A DNA stretch of 64,000 bases from assembly GCA_032622095.1 (NCBI GenBank), contig CP136069.1:16768273-16832272 (forward strand), written 5' to 3'. Under the pieces are notes generated by a model. The model saw only the letters and a list, made by a program, of their open reading frames with translations. It ran no database searches and had not been told where the DNA came from. Shown in pieces: positions 12,196 through 24,983 of the stretch. Position 1 is the stretch's first letter; each line of letters starts with the position of its first letter. Made by a program: the position numbers and the translations under genes. The DNA is from Siphonodentalium dalli (Eukaryota; Mollusca; Scaphopoda; Gadilida; Siphonodentaliidae).

Positions 12196-12569
12196 GTGAG
12201 TAGAGAGCTATTCGTGTCTACAAAAACTACACTTATATCCTAACATGCACACTTGTTTCAGAAAATCCTTTATAGTCGAGGATAGCAGAGGATTACCACA
12301 ATTTCACATGTCAGAACAGCACCAGTCCTTCCCACGAGGAAAACACAGCGAGAGCACTTATTTGCTCTCGCAATTCAGATGAAAGTGTCAATGACACTGT
12401 AGCTCAACTTAGGTAGGGGAATAATTTAATGGTCGACAGTAAATGGAGGAATAGGAAAAGTGCTAATTGAAATGTCTAAGTAAGACTAGATGTACATCTC
12501 AATATCAACATTTATAACAGATTTCATAATGATCGGATCAGGAATGTGGTGATTATGGTGTGCCAAAGG

Positions 12570-14667
12570 ATTTATTGATGCAAAGAGTAAATTCTAAAAT
12601 GGCCAACGGCAGCCATGTTTTTTTCCGAATTACCCCAAAATGACTTGTTCCCATCTACAGCCTTTACAAATCTCATAATGATCTGATCAAAGATATGACC
12701 TGTAGCCTGTGCCAATGGATTTAGTCATGCAAAGAGTAAAATCCAAGATGGCTGCTGGCAGCCATGTTTTTCGGCTGAACGACCCCAAAATGACTCATTT
12801 CCCATCTACATGTCATTGATAACATACATGACAAATTTCTTGAAGTTCCGACCAAAGCTACGACCTGTAGCCCACACCAAAGGATTTATTCATGCAAAGA
12901 GTAAAATCCAATATGGCTGCTGGCGGACATGTTTTTTAGCCAAACGACCCCAAAATGACTCGTTCCCATCTACATGTTAATATTAACATCCATGATAAAT
13001 ATCATGATGATCAGACAAACAGTACGACCTGTAGCCCGTACCAATGGATTGAATTTTGAAATCCAAGATGGCTGCCAGCGGCCATGTTTTTTGGCCGTAT
13101 GACCCCAAAATGACTCGTTCCCATATACATGTCAATGTCAATATTCATGACAAATTTCATAAAGGTCAGACCAAAGGTACGACCTGTAACCCGCGCCAAA
13201 GGATTTAGTCATTGAAAGAGTAAAATCCAAGATGGCTGCTGGCGGCCATGTTTTTTGGCCGAACAACCCCAAAATCACTCGTTCCCATCTACATGTCATT
13301 GTTAACATCCATAACAAATTTCATGAAGTTCTGACCAAAGCTACAACCTGTAGCCCGCGCCAAAGAATTTAGTCATGCAAAGAGTAAAATCCAAGATGGC
13401 TGCTGGCGGCCATGTTTTTTGGCTGAACGACCTCAAAATCACTCGTTCCCATCTACATGTCATTGTTAACATCCATGACAAATTTCATGATGATCAGACG
13501 AACAGCACGACCTGTAGCCCGCGCCAATGGATTGAATTTTGAAATCCAAAATGGCCACCAGCGGCCATGTTTTCTGGCCGAATGACCCCAAAATGACTAG
13601 TTCCCATCTACATGTCAATGTCAACATTCATGACAAAATTCATAAAGATCAGACCATAGGTACGACCTGTAGCCCGCGCCAAAGGATTTAGTAATGCAAA
13701 GAGTAAAATCCATGATGGCTGCTGGCGGCCATGTTTTTTGGCCGAACAACCCCAAAATCACTCGTTCCCATCTACATGTCATTGTTAACATCCATGACAA
13801 ATTTCATGAAGTTCTGATCAAAACTACGACCTGTAGCCTGCGCCAAAGGATTTAGTCATGCAAAGAGTAAAATCCAAGATGGCTGCCAGCGGCCATGTTT
13901 TTTGGCCGTATGACCCCAAAATGACTCGTTCCCATATACATGTCAATATCAATATTCATGACAAATTTCATAAAGGTCAGACCAAAGGTACGACCTGTAA
14001 CCCGTGCCAAAGGATTTAGTCATGCAAAGAGTAAAATCCAAGATGGCTGCTGGCGGCCATGTTTTTTGGCCGAATGACCCCAAAATCACTCGTTCCCATC
14101 TACATGCCATTGTTAACATCCATGACAAATTTCATGAAGTTCGGACCAAAGCTACAACCTGTAGCCCGCGCCAAAGAATTTAGTCATGCAAAGAGTAAAA
14201 TCCAAGATGGCTGCTGGCGGCCATGTTTTTTGGCTGAACGACCCCAAAATCACTCGTTCCCATCTACATGTCAATATTAACATCCATGACAAATTTCATA
14301 ATGATCAGACGAACAGCACGACCTGTAGCCCGCGCCAATGGATTGAATTTTGAAATCCAAAATGGCCACCAGCGGCCATGTTTTCTGGCCGAATGACCCC
14401 AAAATGACTAGTTCCCATCTACATGTCAATGTCAACATTCATGACAAAATTCATAAAGATCAGACCATAGGTACGACCTGTAGCCCGCGCCAAAGGATTT
14501 AGTAATGCAAAGAGTAAAATCCATGATGGCTGCTGGCGGCCATGTTTTTTGGCCGAACAACCCCAAAATCACTCGTTCCCATCTACATGTCATTGTTAAC
14601 ATCCATGACAAATTTCATGAAATTCTGATCAAAACTACGACCTGTAGCCTGCGCCAAAGGATTTAGC
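12570..14667 (+). repeat. About 165-bp tandem units, first block
   Basis: There are about 13 units with AATCCAAGATGGCTGC, GGCCATGTTTTTTGGCC, ACTCGTTCCCATCTACATGT, CATCCATGACAAATTTCAT and CGACCTGTAGCCCGCGCC. Units vary in length because some lack the CATGCAAAGAGTAAA segment. The last nine form a block repeated at 15582-17076. Confidence 0.9.
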
Positions 14668-15581
14668 CGCGATTACTTGGTCCAGCTTGGCAGCACACAA
14701 GTTCCTGGTAGTGGTTAGTTTCAAGTTAGCGAGCTACATACAATGATCTACGTTACGGTAATTTTCCTCTATTTTATAGGCAAACATATAATAAAGAGGA
14801 GTATTAGCGCAATAAAATCAAATAGCCTTGACACATAATATACCACAATGGGTGTACACTAACTTAAAATGCTTGATATGCACCATTAAACTGTGAAGGG
14901 CGCTAATACGACCCAGGCCAGGTATAGTAGTCTAGGCTGTGCTGGGAGGTGATCGTCGCACATCGGGGGAATTTATGCGACCATCGTTTTCTTATGGGAA
15001 AATTACTCTAGTTTTCGAATTCAGAGGGCGCCGAGCCGAGATAGGTGACAAAATATAACTTTTCACTATGTTTCATAGGGTACCCTACATAAAAAATGAC
15101 ATATTTTCATAGGTTAACAGGCATTAGCCAACTGGTTAACAGGGCAGCAACATTGGAAAGATTGTAAACATATATGCAAAATATGGAACGAATATAGACA
15201 CTTAATCAGATTCAACATCGTTTTTCTGCTTTCGTTCTGATTTCGTGACGTCATGGTAAAATATGTAGCGTGACGCGTAGGAAAATTCATGGCGATTCAG
15301 ACAAAGTGTTGTGCGTCAACTCTGTGCAAAGATAGCATATCTGTCGAATTATTCCAAGTTATATATTTTTGGAAATGGAAGGGTACCCTCTATATAATGA
15401 TGTTCATACTTACATTATATCTTTCCAAGTATTGACATAATAGACAAAAACTTAACCCTCCCCCCAATTTCACAAATAACCACATATGTGTGTCCATGCA
15501 GTTTGTGTCCACCAAATAAATTGACAATGCACAGTTTACCTTTTCATATGGTGTAGAATCGTACGGCGACACTGATAATGT
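14668..15581. other. Non-repeat segment inside the tandem array
   Basis: This stretch of 914 bp has no similarity to the array units. It starts CCGCGATTACTTGG and ends ACACTGATAATG. It has several short open frames, none recognised. No terminal inverted repeats are visible, so it is not an obvious transposon. It may be host sequence caught between array copies. Confidence 0.5.
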
Positions 15582-17395
15582 AAAGGTACGACCTGTAACC
15601 CGCGCCAAAGGATTTAGTCATTGAAAGAGTAAAATCCAAGATGGCTGCTGGCGGCCATGTTTTTTGGCCGAACAACCCCAAAATAACTCGTTCCCATCTA
15701 CATGTCATTGTTAACATCCATGACAAATTTCATGAAGTTCTGACCAAAGCTACAACCTGTAGCCCGCGCCAAAGAATTTAGTCATGCAAAGAGTAAAATC
15801 CAAGATGGCTGCTGGCGGCCATGTTTTTTGGCTGAACGACCTCAAAATCACTCGTTCCCATCTACATGTCATTGTTAACATCCATGACAAATTTCATGAT
15901 GATCAGACGAACAGCACGACCTGTAGCCCGCGCCAATGGATTGAATTTTGAAATCCAAAATGGCCACCAGCGGCCATGTTTTTTGGCCGAATGACCCCAA
16001 AATGACTCGTTCCCATCTACATGTCAATGTCAACATTCATGACAAAATTCATAAAGATCAGACCATAGGTACGACCTGTAGCCCGCGCCAAAGGATTTAG
16101 TAATGCAAAGAGTAAAATCCATGATGGCTGCTGGCGGCCATGTTTTTTGGCCGAACAACCCCAAAATCACTCGTTCCCATCTACATGTCATTGTTAACAT
16201 CCATGACAAATTTCATGAAGTTCTGATCAAAACTACGACCTGTAGCCTGCGCCAAAGGATTTAGTCATGCAAAGAGTAAAATCCAAGATGGCTGCCAGCG
16301 GCCATGTTTTTTGGCCGTATGACCCCAAAATGACTCGTTCCCATATACATGTCAATATCAATATTCATGACAAATTTCATAAAGGTCAGACCAAAGGTAC
16401 GACCTGTAACCCGTGCCAAAGGATTTAGTCATGCAAAGAGTAAAATCCAAGATGGCTGCTGGCGGCCATGTTTTTTGGCCGAATGACCCCAAAATCACTC
16501 GTTCCCATCTACATGTCATTGTTAACATCCATGACAAATTTCATGAAGTTCTGACCAAAGCTACAACCTGTAGCCCGCGCCAAAGAATTTAGTCATGCAA
16601 AGAGTAAAATCCAAGATGGCTGCTGGCGGCCATGTTTTTTGGCTGAACGACCCCAAAATCACTCGTTCTCATCTACATGTCAATATTAACATCCATGACA
16701 AATTTCATAATGATCAGACGAACAGCACGATCTGTAGCCCGCGCCAATGGATTGAATTTTGAAATCCAAAATGGCCACCAGCGGCCATGTTTTTTGGCAG
16801 AATGACCCCAAAATGACTCGTTCCCATCTACATGTCAATGTCAACATTCATGACAAAATTCATAAAGATCAGACCATAGGTACGACCTGTAGCCCGCGCC
16901 AAAGGATTTAGTCATGCAAAGAGTAAAATCCATGATGGCTGCTGGCGGCCATGTTTTTTGGCCGAACAACCCCAAAATCACTCGTTCCCATCTACATGTC
17001 ATTGTTAACATCCATGACAAATTTCATGAAATTCTGATCAAAACTACGACCTGTAGCCTGCGCCAAAGGATTTAGTCATGCAAAGAGTAAAATCCAAGAT
17101 GGCTGCCAGCGGCCATGTTTTTTGGCTGAACGACCCCAAAATGACTCGTTCCCATCTACATGTCAATATTAACATCCATGACAAATTTCATAATGATCAG
17201 ACGAACAGTACGACCTGTAGCCCGCGCCAATGGATTGAATTTTGAAATCCAAAATGGCCACCAGCGGCCATGCTTTTTGGCCGAATGACCCCAAAATGAC
17301 TCGTTCCCATCTACATGTCAATGTCAACATTCATGACAAATTTCATAAAGATCAGACCAAAGATACGACCTGTAGCCCGCGCCAAAGGAAATTGT
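15582..17395 (+). repeat. About 165-bp tandem units, second block
   Basis: There are about 12 units of the same family. Positions 15582-17076 match 13173-14667 at a constant offset of 2409 bp with only scattered substitutions. The last two units and the transition to CACACACA (about 17399) are unique to this block. Confidence 0.9.
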
Positions 17396-17660
17396 TGACG
17401 GACACACACACACACACGAACACACGGACGACGGACGCCAAGCCATGGAAATAGCTCAAACTTACAAAAGTAAGTTGAGCTAAAAACGGGTGTAATTGCG
17501 CCCATAATATAATCGTAAGTTGGGTTTTTCTCAAACAAAATGTCATTTTGGGATAGACCTGTGTCCAGTTAAACTTTCACATGCCCATAATTTAACTGAG
17601 ATGGGAAAGGTTCTAAATATACCTTCAACAAGAAATTATGGCATTGAAATCCATGTAAAA

Positions 17661-18766
17661 AAGGACGACCGTGCAGTCACGACCTGCGTATAAATATTTC
17701 TTATAACCAATTACGTACACGAAGTTGGTTGCTTGTGGTAGGGGGATTGGATCTGTACCTCATAATTATCAGATTGTACTTATACATGTATCTTCCAGCC
17801 TTTCGATCGTGGCTCCCCGGGGCCATTTTTTTGACTGGCACATACATGTATGCCAGTTCTCAATTTGGATGAAATATTAGTTGTACACGCCTCCACAACC
17901 CTTGGCCTTGGTTGGAAATTGGGGTTATTATGAGTGAGAACTTGGGTTTACCCCCTCATAATTTGGGTTGTTTGTTTGTTTCAAATCACAACCCAAATCA
18001 TTAGAATATAGGTAAGGAAGAACATTCAATTTCCAAGAACATGTTTTGTTTGTACCGGTACCTGTACAAATTCTATAGTGATTTTATAGGTTGGGATTTG
18101 ATCAGTTTGATTACAATTGCATGGAGCTACATTTATACCAGCGCGGACTCGGAGCCATGCACTATGAAACAACATCAACCCAACCAAACCTAATGCCAAC
18201 ATTATGCCTGCTTTGTGTGCTACTAGTATGTCGCGTCGCTGTCAAAACATCAATAACTTTCGCGGGAAAATGCGCGTGCCAATATGACGTCGCTTTGGAT
18301 ACAACATATGACGTAACCTTACAGTTTGCGTGAACATGTTTCTACTAATTTACTAAACTAAAGAAAAGTTTATTTCGTTATATAATAAACATTCAAGATA
18401 TTTACGCTATGAATTATGTTGTTTTCGCGAGGTGGCTAAGGAAAATTTGCAGTTTTAGTTTTACGTAAATTTCCGACATTTCCCGAATGGCATAGCAACC
18501 CGAGTCCGGTCGACAATATTTATGATTTAAGTCATGATTATTGTTCAAAGAATAAACCATGTAATGCCTTAACGCAATGAATACTGTTATGTTGGCTATA
18601 TGAAAAGTAACATTTTGTAGTTTTAATTTAATTGCAATGACGTTTCAAGATGGCGGCCCCTCAAATCCAAGATGGCGGAGCACATAATTCAAGATGGCGG
18701 CGCCCATGTTCGAAAGCGAACTTAGTATAAGGACGACCTGCGCATATGTTGCAGCTGGTCGTCCTT
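17661..18766. mobile_element. Possible element bounded by AAGGACGACC ends
   Basis: AAGGACGACC starts the segment and GGTCGTCCTT ends it. Each end also carries an internal GACCTGCG, and the right end is a 38-bp hairpin (18729-18766). The interior has three ATCCAAGATGGCGG-like motifs near 18650-18710. No clear target duplication is visible, so the call is tentative. Confidence 0.35.
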
Positions 18767-19440
18767 AAAAAGTTTGATATTGAATGAACTATTAAGTGAC
18801 AATGAACATTTTGACAAGATGGACAACTTCCGACAAATGCAAATTTTAGCACCTGTGAATTAAAAAGTGTGGGTGCATACGGGTGCGAGAGCAATGGCTC
18901 CTGTTAGGATTCAGCCTACTGACGTAGTACTGTCATGGCATTTTTTATGTTTTTCACATACTTCTCGTCATAATCATATTTTCAATTTCGGAAATTGAAA
19001 TGGAATAAATTTGATTTGGGCGATGGAATTTATTCAATTTCAATTTCCAAAATTGGTCACTGGGCACAAAACTTGTCAAAAGTCTTGACCAGTTGACTGT
19101 TGACATCCCTCTTGAAATGAGTATTATGAAATAAGATAACACACTTGTGTCTTATAAAGGTTAAGTGAAGCCTCTTCGGTTTCCTCGTTCATTGTTTGTT
19201 GAATTTTCGGTGAAGAATGTGTATTTATTCGAGCGATAATAGCCGTCTTCTTTTAAATACTGCAGATAAATTTCAACAGGAAGCGTCCATCTTGGTTATT
19301 ACAAAATTCGGAATTCCAGCCAGCACAGGGGATCGCTCGTTGCGGTTGAAATTCATAATTCAGCATACAGTGCTCAGTGCGAGTTCTCGATAAATAGGCT
19401 CAAACGACTCTATTTTTACTATTATTAAGCACCGTGATGG
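18767..19440. other. No recognised feature
   Basis: Unique-looking AT-rich sequence. I see no convincing exon or repeat in it. Confidence 0.5.
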
Positions 19441-19936
19441 TATAATGTCTTACATCCCGGTATTTTCTTTATTAGGAATTTGGGAAGGGGACCCCGGGAG
19501 GATTTGAAAGGGCAGAATGGTATAACATTTACATAACAATGATGAAGATGGAAAAAAGAAAAGATTTTTGGTTTCTTTTTCTTTATTGTTTCGAAGTGAC
19601 TAAAGAACGGTATACCGCTCTTTAGTACTGAGGGCTAAAGAACGGTATACCGCTCCTTAGTGGTGAGGGCTAAAGAGCGGTACGGATTATAACGTTACAC
19701 GCAATGCGCAAACTATCTTGGCAACGCACGTGCCGCTCATCCAACATGGACAGCTCTTTAGCACTGAGGGCTAAAGAACGGCACACCACTCTTTAGCGAT
19801 GAGAGCTAAAGAGCGATACGGATTATAACGTTATGTGTTGGCGCAATGCGCAAAATATCTTGGCAACGCACGTGCCGCTCATCCAACCTGGACCGCTCTT
19901 TAGCACCGAGCCCATATAAAAATCCCCCTTGGTGTC

Positions 19937-20335
19937 ACCTTGGTGAAACCATGGTTTCACCAAGGTACCACCTTGGTTCACCATGGTGACATCTTGGTTC
20001 ACCATGGTGGTAGCACAGTAAAGTGGCATCACGGTGAAAACACCACGGTGGTACCAAGGTGTTATCACGGTGGTAGCACAGTAAAGTTTTTGCACCAAGG
20101 TGAAACCATGGTGGCACCAAGGTGGTACCACGGTGGTAGCACACTAAAGTTCTTGTACCATGGTGGGACCAAACCCGACCAAGGTATCACCATGGTGGTA
20201 GCACAGTAAAGTTTTTCTACCAAGGTGACACCAAGGTATCACCACGGTGGTAGCACAGTAAAGTTTTTCTACCAAGGTGAACCATGGTCTCACCAAGTAT
20301 AACCACGGTGGTATCACAGCACCAGTGAAGTTTTC
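19937..20335. repeat. CCATGG/CCAAGG-rich array, left end of inner element
   Basis: Units of roughly 30-50 bp contain GGTAGCACAGTAAAG and CAAGGTGACACCAAGG. The mirrored array at 23515-24200 has related but different units. Confidence 0.75.
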
Positions 20336-20339
20336 AATC

Positions 20340-21999
20340 AAGGTACCACTATTACATTTCACTTTGACCTTCAACCACAATGCTATTTACCATGTCGTGG
20401 GTCTCGTGCATCTACAATGGTATTTACATGCTTCGATTAATTTATTATTTACAATATATACAATGGTATATGGTGAGTCATTAATTGTTTATAACATGCT
20501 GCCATATTGTACCAATATACGTAGCTTGTCACAGTATACATGTAGCAGGTTTACATACTACAGCACATTATTATTCTACTGCATTGTCAATAGTTGTATA
20601 TGCAATGCTGTATCCCATAATATAAGAATGTTTAGATCGAGGTGAAGATATTATTAATTATTATAAATGATATCTCAGTTATAACTTTTAACGAACAAAC
20701 GTATATAATGTAATAATTAATAGGAATATGTTTTAGTATGGAATAAATATATAAACTGAATGGAGTTGTTTGGAAGACTTTGTTTACCTTTAATACATCT
20801 TTTATAATGTTATAATTTAGTACTGTTTGCTTCCAACACAACAGGCAATATTTATCAATATGTACAATTTACATCTCACAATTACGTATTTTAGATATTT
20901 CCACAATTATGACTCTTTTCGGGGAAAACAGCTCTGGTTTGAAAATCTAAGAAGTACGGTACACAAATACGTTATTCATTTCCCGGAAGGTTTACATGGG
21001 CTCGCATTGTCCCCCTGGAGTCCATATCTGGTCTGGTGCTTCGTGGAATACCTGTTTCAATAGTGATGATATAATATGCTCACTTTTTGTAAAATTCAAC
21101 TTCGGTCGATCAAATTTACTGGCCGAAATATATTTTAACAGTGTTTATTGGCGGTGCGTATATCCTTACATGCAATAGAGTCATATTCATTCATCATATT
21201 CATTCCCTCATATTCGTTCGTCATATTCATGCATCATATTCATTCCGTCACTCCGTTCGTCACATTTAGTCATCGTAATTTTTATATTCATTCAAGTTCA
21301 TGTTAATGTTCTTATGTTTTTATTCTTGTTATCAACGAAATAAATAATTATCACTACTACCCAACTATCCAATCTCTCTCATGGCCACCCTTAGAGAGAT
21401 AGAGAGAGAAAGAGGGAGATAAAGAGGGAGAGAGAACGCAAGCAAAAAACACACCAAAGGAAAAAACAACTTAAATAAGGCATTAAGGTACGAGGTTTAT
21501 AGTACGAAATTGTGGGATCCCGAAATTGTGCTTCCGGTTTACGACCCATGTGCGTTTTATTGTTCGAGTAATCTTTTCTTGTTTTAGATCGTTTTAGCAA
21601 ATAATTGGACCTAACTTGCTTCTTAATAACCTGGAATATTGTTAGCACTGTCTGGATTATGTTTGTATATGAAAGGGACAAGATGTTATAACCTCCGAAA
21701 ACAGTCAATTCGTTCAGTGCTACTGCTAGTGGGATTACACTTGACCAGTGTTGACATGCACGACAATGTTGAGAATTTCAAAAGACAGATACTTCACAAA
21801 ATTATAAACCGTCCAATTAACTCACAAGACTGACAAGAGTCAACCACTGGTGACTTTGCTTACGAGACATACAATTATGTAGAATTAGTCGGAATTATGA
21901 CGTCACAGATCAGTCATGCATGACTCATGAGTCACAAGTTTGTTGGCTACTAGTACAACATACAAGTACATGTAAAAAGGACGATGGATCATAATTCAT
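20340..21999. other. AT-rich interior of inner element
   Basis: No gene is recognised. From 21180 to 21490 there is a repeat with short CATATTCATTC units. It is followed by GTTCTTATGTTTTTATTC, a GAGAGA-rich patch and ACACCAAAGGAAAAAACA. A diverged copy of this string of modules occurs at 26030-26185. Confidence 0.5.
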
Positions 22000-22411
22000 A
22001 TTCTTCAATTTTCATCGAAACATGATTTGAGAACCATGTCGCCATGACAATTCGCCCGGTTACTACGGAGTCTGCTATTATTTTGATCGGAACGCCGGTG
22101 ATGCTGTGATGTTGAAATTTGTTGAGATATATTTATGACGGATAATCTCGGAGATACGGATCCAATCCTGGGACACACATTATCACTGAATCCATCACAA
22201 GATTTTAGTAACGTACTACAGCTATTCTTCAGTTTTCATCGCAACGTGATTTGAGAACCATGTTACGGAGTCTGCTATTCTTTTGACGCTGTGATATTGT
22301 TGAGATATATTTATGAAATGACGGATAATCTCGGAGATACGGATCTAATTCTGGGACACACATTACTAGTAATACTGAATCCATCACAAGCTTTTAGTAA
22401 CGTGCTACAGC
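22000..22411. repeat. Two-copy tandem duplication of about 200 bp
   Basis: Both copies contain TTTTCATCG, TGATTTGAGAACCATGT, GGAGTCTGCTATT, GGATAATCTCGGAGATACGG and CTGAATCCATCACAAG in the same order. The second copy has small deletions. Confidence 0.85.
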
Positions 22412-22575
22412 TATGTCATTTTATTGGTTTTAAATAAAAAAAATCAATCTATTAACCGACCGACCGCACTTAACCAAACTGTGTACACTTGTGGTTCCAT
22501 TTGATCTGATTCGCCTCGCGAGATAAATGATATCTTTGATATATTTATATATTTTGACGTGTATGGATATTGTAT

Positions 22576-22706
22576 AAACTTATAAAATATTCAGGTGTTT
22601 GACTGATGCCCAAACAAAAAACAATTATGCGCACATTCGAATATTGTCCAAATATATATTTTTTTGTTTAGGTATCAGTCAAACACTTGAATATTTTATA
22701 AATTTA
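22576..22706. repeat. Hairpin MITE-like repeat
   Basis: The arms are TATAAAATATTCAGGTGTTT and its near complement, continuing through GACTGATGCCCAAACAAAAA. The total length is about 131 bp. No target duplication can be assigned. Confidence 0.65.
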
Positions 22707-23055
22707 AGCAATAAGCAATACACGTCAAAAACTACAAACTGTCCTCTGCGCCACTCCGCAGTTCTGAAAAACAAGCATATAGTAGACGACATTGTGTTTT
22801 ACTCGGAAATTTTTGTTACGAAATTAGCGGTCACGTGACGGAGTTTCCCGGCCCTGAAAACAATAGAGACAATTTCAGTGACGACGAAACTCCCTGAGAA
22901 CACAGGTTTTTTCAAATAAATAATAATGCTAATTGTTGCTGCCATTCTCAAGGTGTATACTCGCAATGTTAACAACTTTGCTCTAATAAGTCTAAGACCT
23001 GTTATCAATGATCTTTAATTGTTCATTACATTTAACACGAACATGCTGATCCCCA

Positions 23056-23420
23056 GGAGCTTGTAACGCGCTCCGCTATACACCAACCCACATCATACGC
23101 TAAACCTCATACAGTAGAGAAGGAGCATGATGGCTGAATTTTCTGAAATGCATAGCAACTGAATTTTGATAAATAAAAGTTACTCGGCTCACTGGGAGTA
23201 ATGCCGATGGTTGTTATCGATGCAATCCGTTATCATCTGAAAGAAAAATCATTTTCATATCGATCACAACCATCGACATTACCCCCGATGAGCCGATAGT
23301 AACTTTTCTTTATTAAAATTCAGTTGATATGCATTTCAGAACGTTAGCCATCGTACTCATGCATTCTCAACATGAGCTTAATATGTGGGTGGGTGTATAG
23401 CGGAGAGCGTTAGAAGCTCC
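23056..23420. mobile_element. 365-bp inverted-repeat MITE
   Basis: The ends GGAGCTTGTAACGCGCTCCG and CGGAGAGCGTTAGAAGCTCC are inverted. They continue through CTATACACCAACCCACAT, GAAATGCATAGCAACTGAAT and AAAGTTACTCGGCTCA. The loop is about 60 bp around 23230. It lies inside the inner fold-back element. Confidence 0.7.
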
Positions 23421-23514
23421 GGTGTGCAGATCGAACCACAGAACATTTAATAATTTACATGGCTGTGGATGGAATCTCATGAAATGGTAACATGTAGCAA
23501 TTTTGCAGTAAACC

Positions 23515-24200
23515 GCCATGGTTAACCACAGTAAATTACCATGGTTAACAAGTGTAATCCACCACGTTAAACCAAAGTATAGCACCATGGTAAACCACAG
23601 TATACCACCATGTTAACACCACGGTAAACCACAGTATACCACCATGGTAACACCACGGTAAACCAAAGTATACCATCATGGTAACACCACGGTAAACCAC
23701 AGTATACCACCATGGTAACACCGCGGTGAACCATGGTAACACCACGGTAAACCACAGTATACCATCATGGTAACACCACTGTAAACCACAGTATACCATC
23801 ATGGTAACACCACGGTAAACCTCATTATACCACGATGGTAACACCACGGTAAACCACAGTATACCACCATGGTAACACCACGGTAAACCATAGTAACACC
23901 ATGGTAAACCACAGTACACCATCATGGTAACACCACGGTAAACCAAAGTATACCACCATGGTAACACCATGGTAAACCATGGTAAAAAAAACCGAGATAT
24001 TTTGGCCGCCCATCGTGGTGCCACCATGGTGGTTTACCAAGGTGGTTTACCACGGTGGTTTACCACCTCGGTAAACCACCACGGTATTACCACCACGGTA
24101 AAACCATGGTAAACCACCATGGTGACACCACGATGGGCGGCCAAAATATCTCGGTTTTTTTACCATGGTTTACCATGGTGTTTTACCATGGTGGCACCAA
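23515..24200. repeat. CCATGG-rich array, right end of inner element
   Basis: About 36-bp units ATGGTAACACCACGGTAAAC plus CACAGTATACCACC are repeated more than ten times, then invert near 24000-24150. Minus-strand open frames of up to 160 codons arise from the near-36-bp period and are not proteins. Confidence 0.85.
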
Positions 24201-24224
24201 GGGGGATTTTTATATGGGAGGGCT

Positions 24225-24487
24225 AAAGAGCAGTAGGCCTATACCACTCTTTAGCACCAAACGCTAAAGAGTGGTATACCGTTCATTAGCGTATCAGGCC
24301 CATATAGCTAAAGCGTGGTATACCGCTCTTTAAATAGCGTTTGTCACTAAAGAGCAGTATACCGTTCTTTAGCACCAAACGCTAAAGAGCGGTATACCGT
24401 TAATTAGCGTATCAGGCCCATATAGCTAAAGCGTGGTATACCGCTCTTTAGCGTTTGGTACTAAAGAGCGGTATACCGTTCTTTAGC
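24225..24487. repeat. Cluster of seven 28-bp palindromes
   Basis: Near-palindromic units CTAAAGAGCGGTATACC with a complementary second half occur at about 24231, 24262, 24305, 24345, 24381, 24425 and 24460. The spacer TTAGCGTATCAGGCCCATAT occurs twice. Related units are at 19597-19905. Confidence 0.85.
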
Positions 24488-24983
24488 CACGGCCTTATTT
24501 TTTTGATTTCTTCTGTTGTTGTTGTTGTTGTTGTTGATGGTGTAGGGGGCTCCAAACCGTGTTGTCTTCTCTTGGGATTCATACTGTTGTTCAAATTTCA
24601 GGTAGGAAGCCTCGGTCTCTGCCTGTGTCGCCCGCGCTCCTTTCACTCATTCTTCAATGATGCGGGTGGAGCTGGTGCTGTTGTTATTGCTGGTGGTGGT
24701 GATGGGGGGACACCGGGCTGTGATGGTATTCCAGTGTCTAAGGTGTCAACGTGTCAATCTCCACCCCGAAGTCAGCGACAGGATATTCGAACGTCGGGGT
24801 GGTATCCGCGTCCCTGTGTCCGCTGACCTCGGCGACGATAGCAGGGACCTCCGCCGGGAATATCGACGGCGTCCCTGCTTCTGGTGGTGATATCGTCGGG
24901 GGAGGCCAAGTGGGGGGAGCTGGCCGGACAGGAGGGCCAAGTGGAAACAGGGGCGAGCTGAAAGACGCCACCCCCCACACACC

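Larger units (their letters stand above)
12402..17481 (+). mobile_element. Helentron/pearl-like element with long tandem core (family B)
   Basis: The 5' end starts TAGCTCAACTTA and the 3' end finishes with the hairpin AGCTCAAACTTAC/GTAAGTTGAGCT. The two ends therefore share a short inverted motif, as reported for Helentron-type non-autonomous elements. Between them is a core of about 25 units of 155-166 bp, followed by an ACAC run and GGACGACGGACG just before the hairpin. No replicase or helicase frame is present. An unrelated segment interrupts the array at 14668-15581. Confidence 0.6.
19597..24487. mobile_element. Inner element with palindrome clusters and CCATGG arrays at both ends
   Basis: Both ends carry clusters of a 28-bp palindrome made of CTAAAGAGCGGTATACC and its complement. 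Next inward on each side lies AAATCCCCCTTGGTG (19919) or its complement (24193), then arrays rich in CCATGG, CCACGG and CCAAGG. The interior, about 20340-23510, is unique AT-rich DNA with smaller repeats and no recognised protein. The symmetry shows a single inverted-repeat element of about 4.9 kb inserted in the outer element. Confidence 0.6.

Noticed and set aside
15289-15440. Frame starting MAIQTKCCASTLCKD considered as a THAP-type start
   Set aside because: The Cys spacing does not fit THAP and no donor site is convincing.
23545-24040. 160-codon Tyr/Trp/Val-rich minus frame
   Set aside because: It is a translation of the roughly 36-bp CCATGG-rich array.
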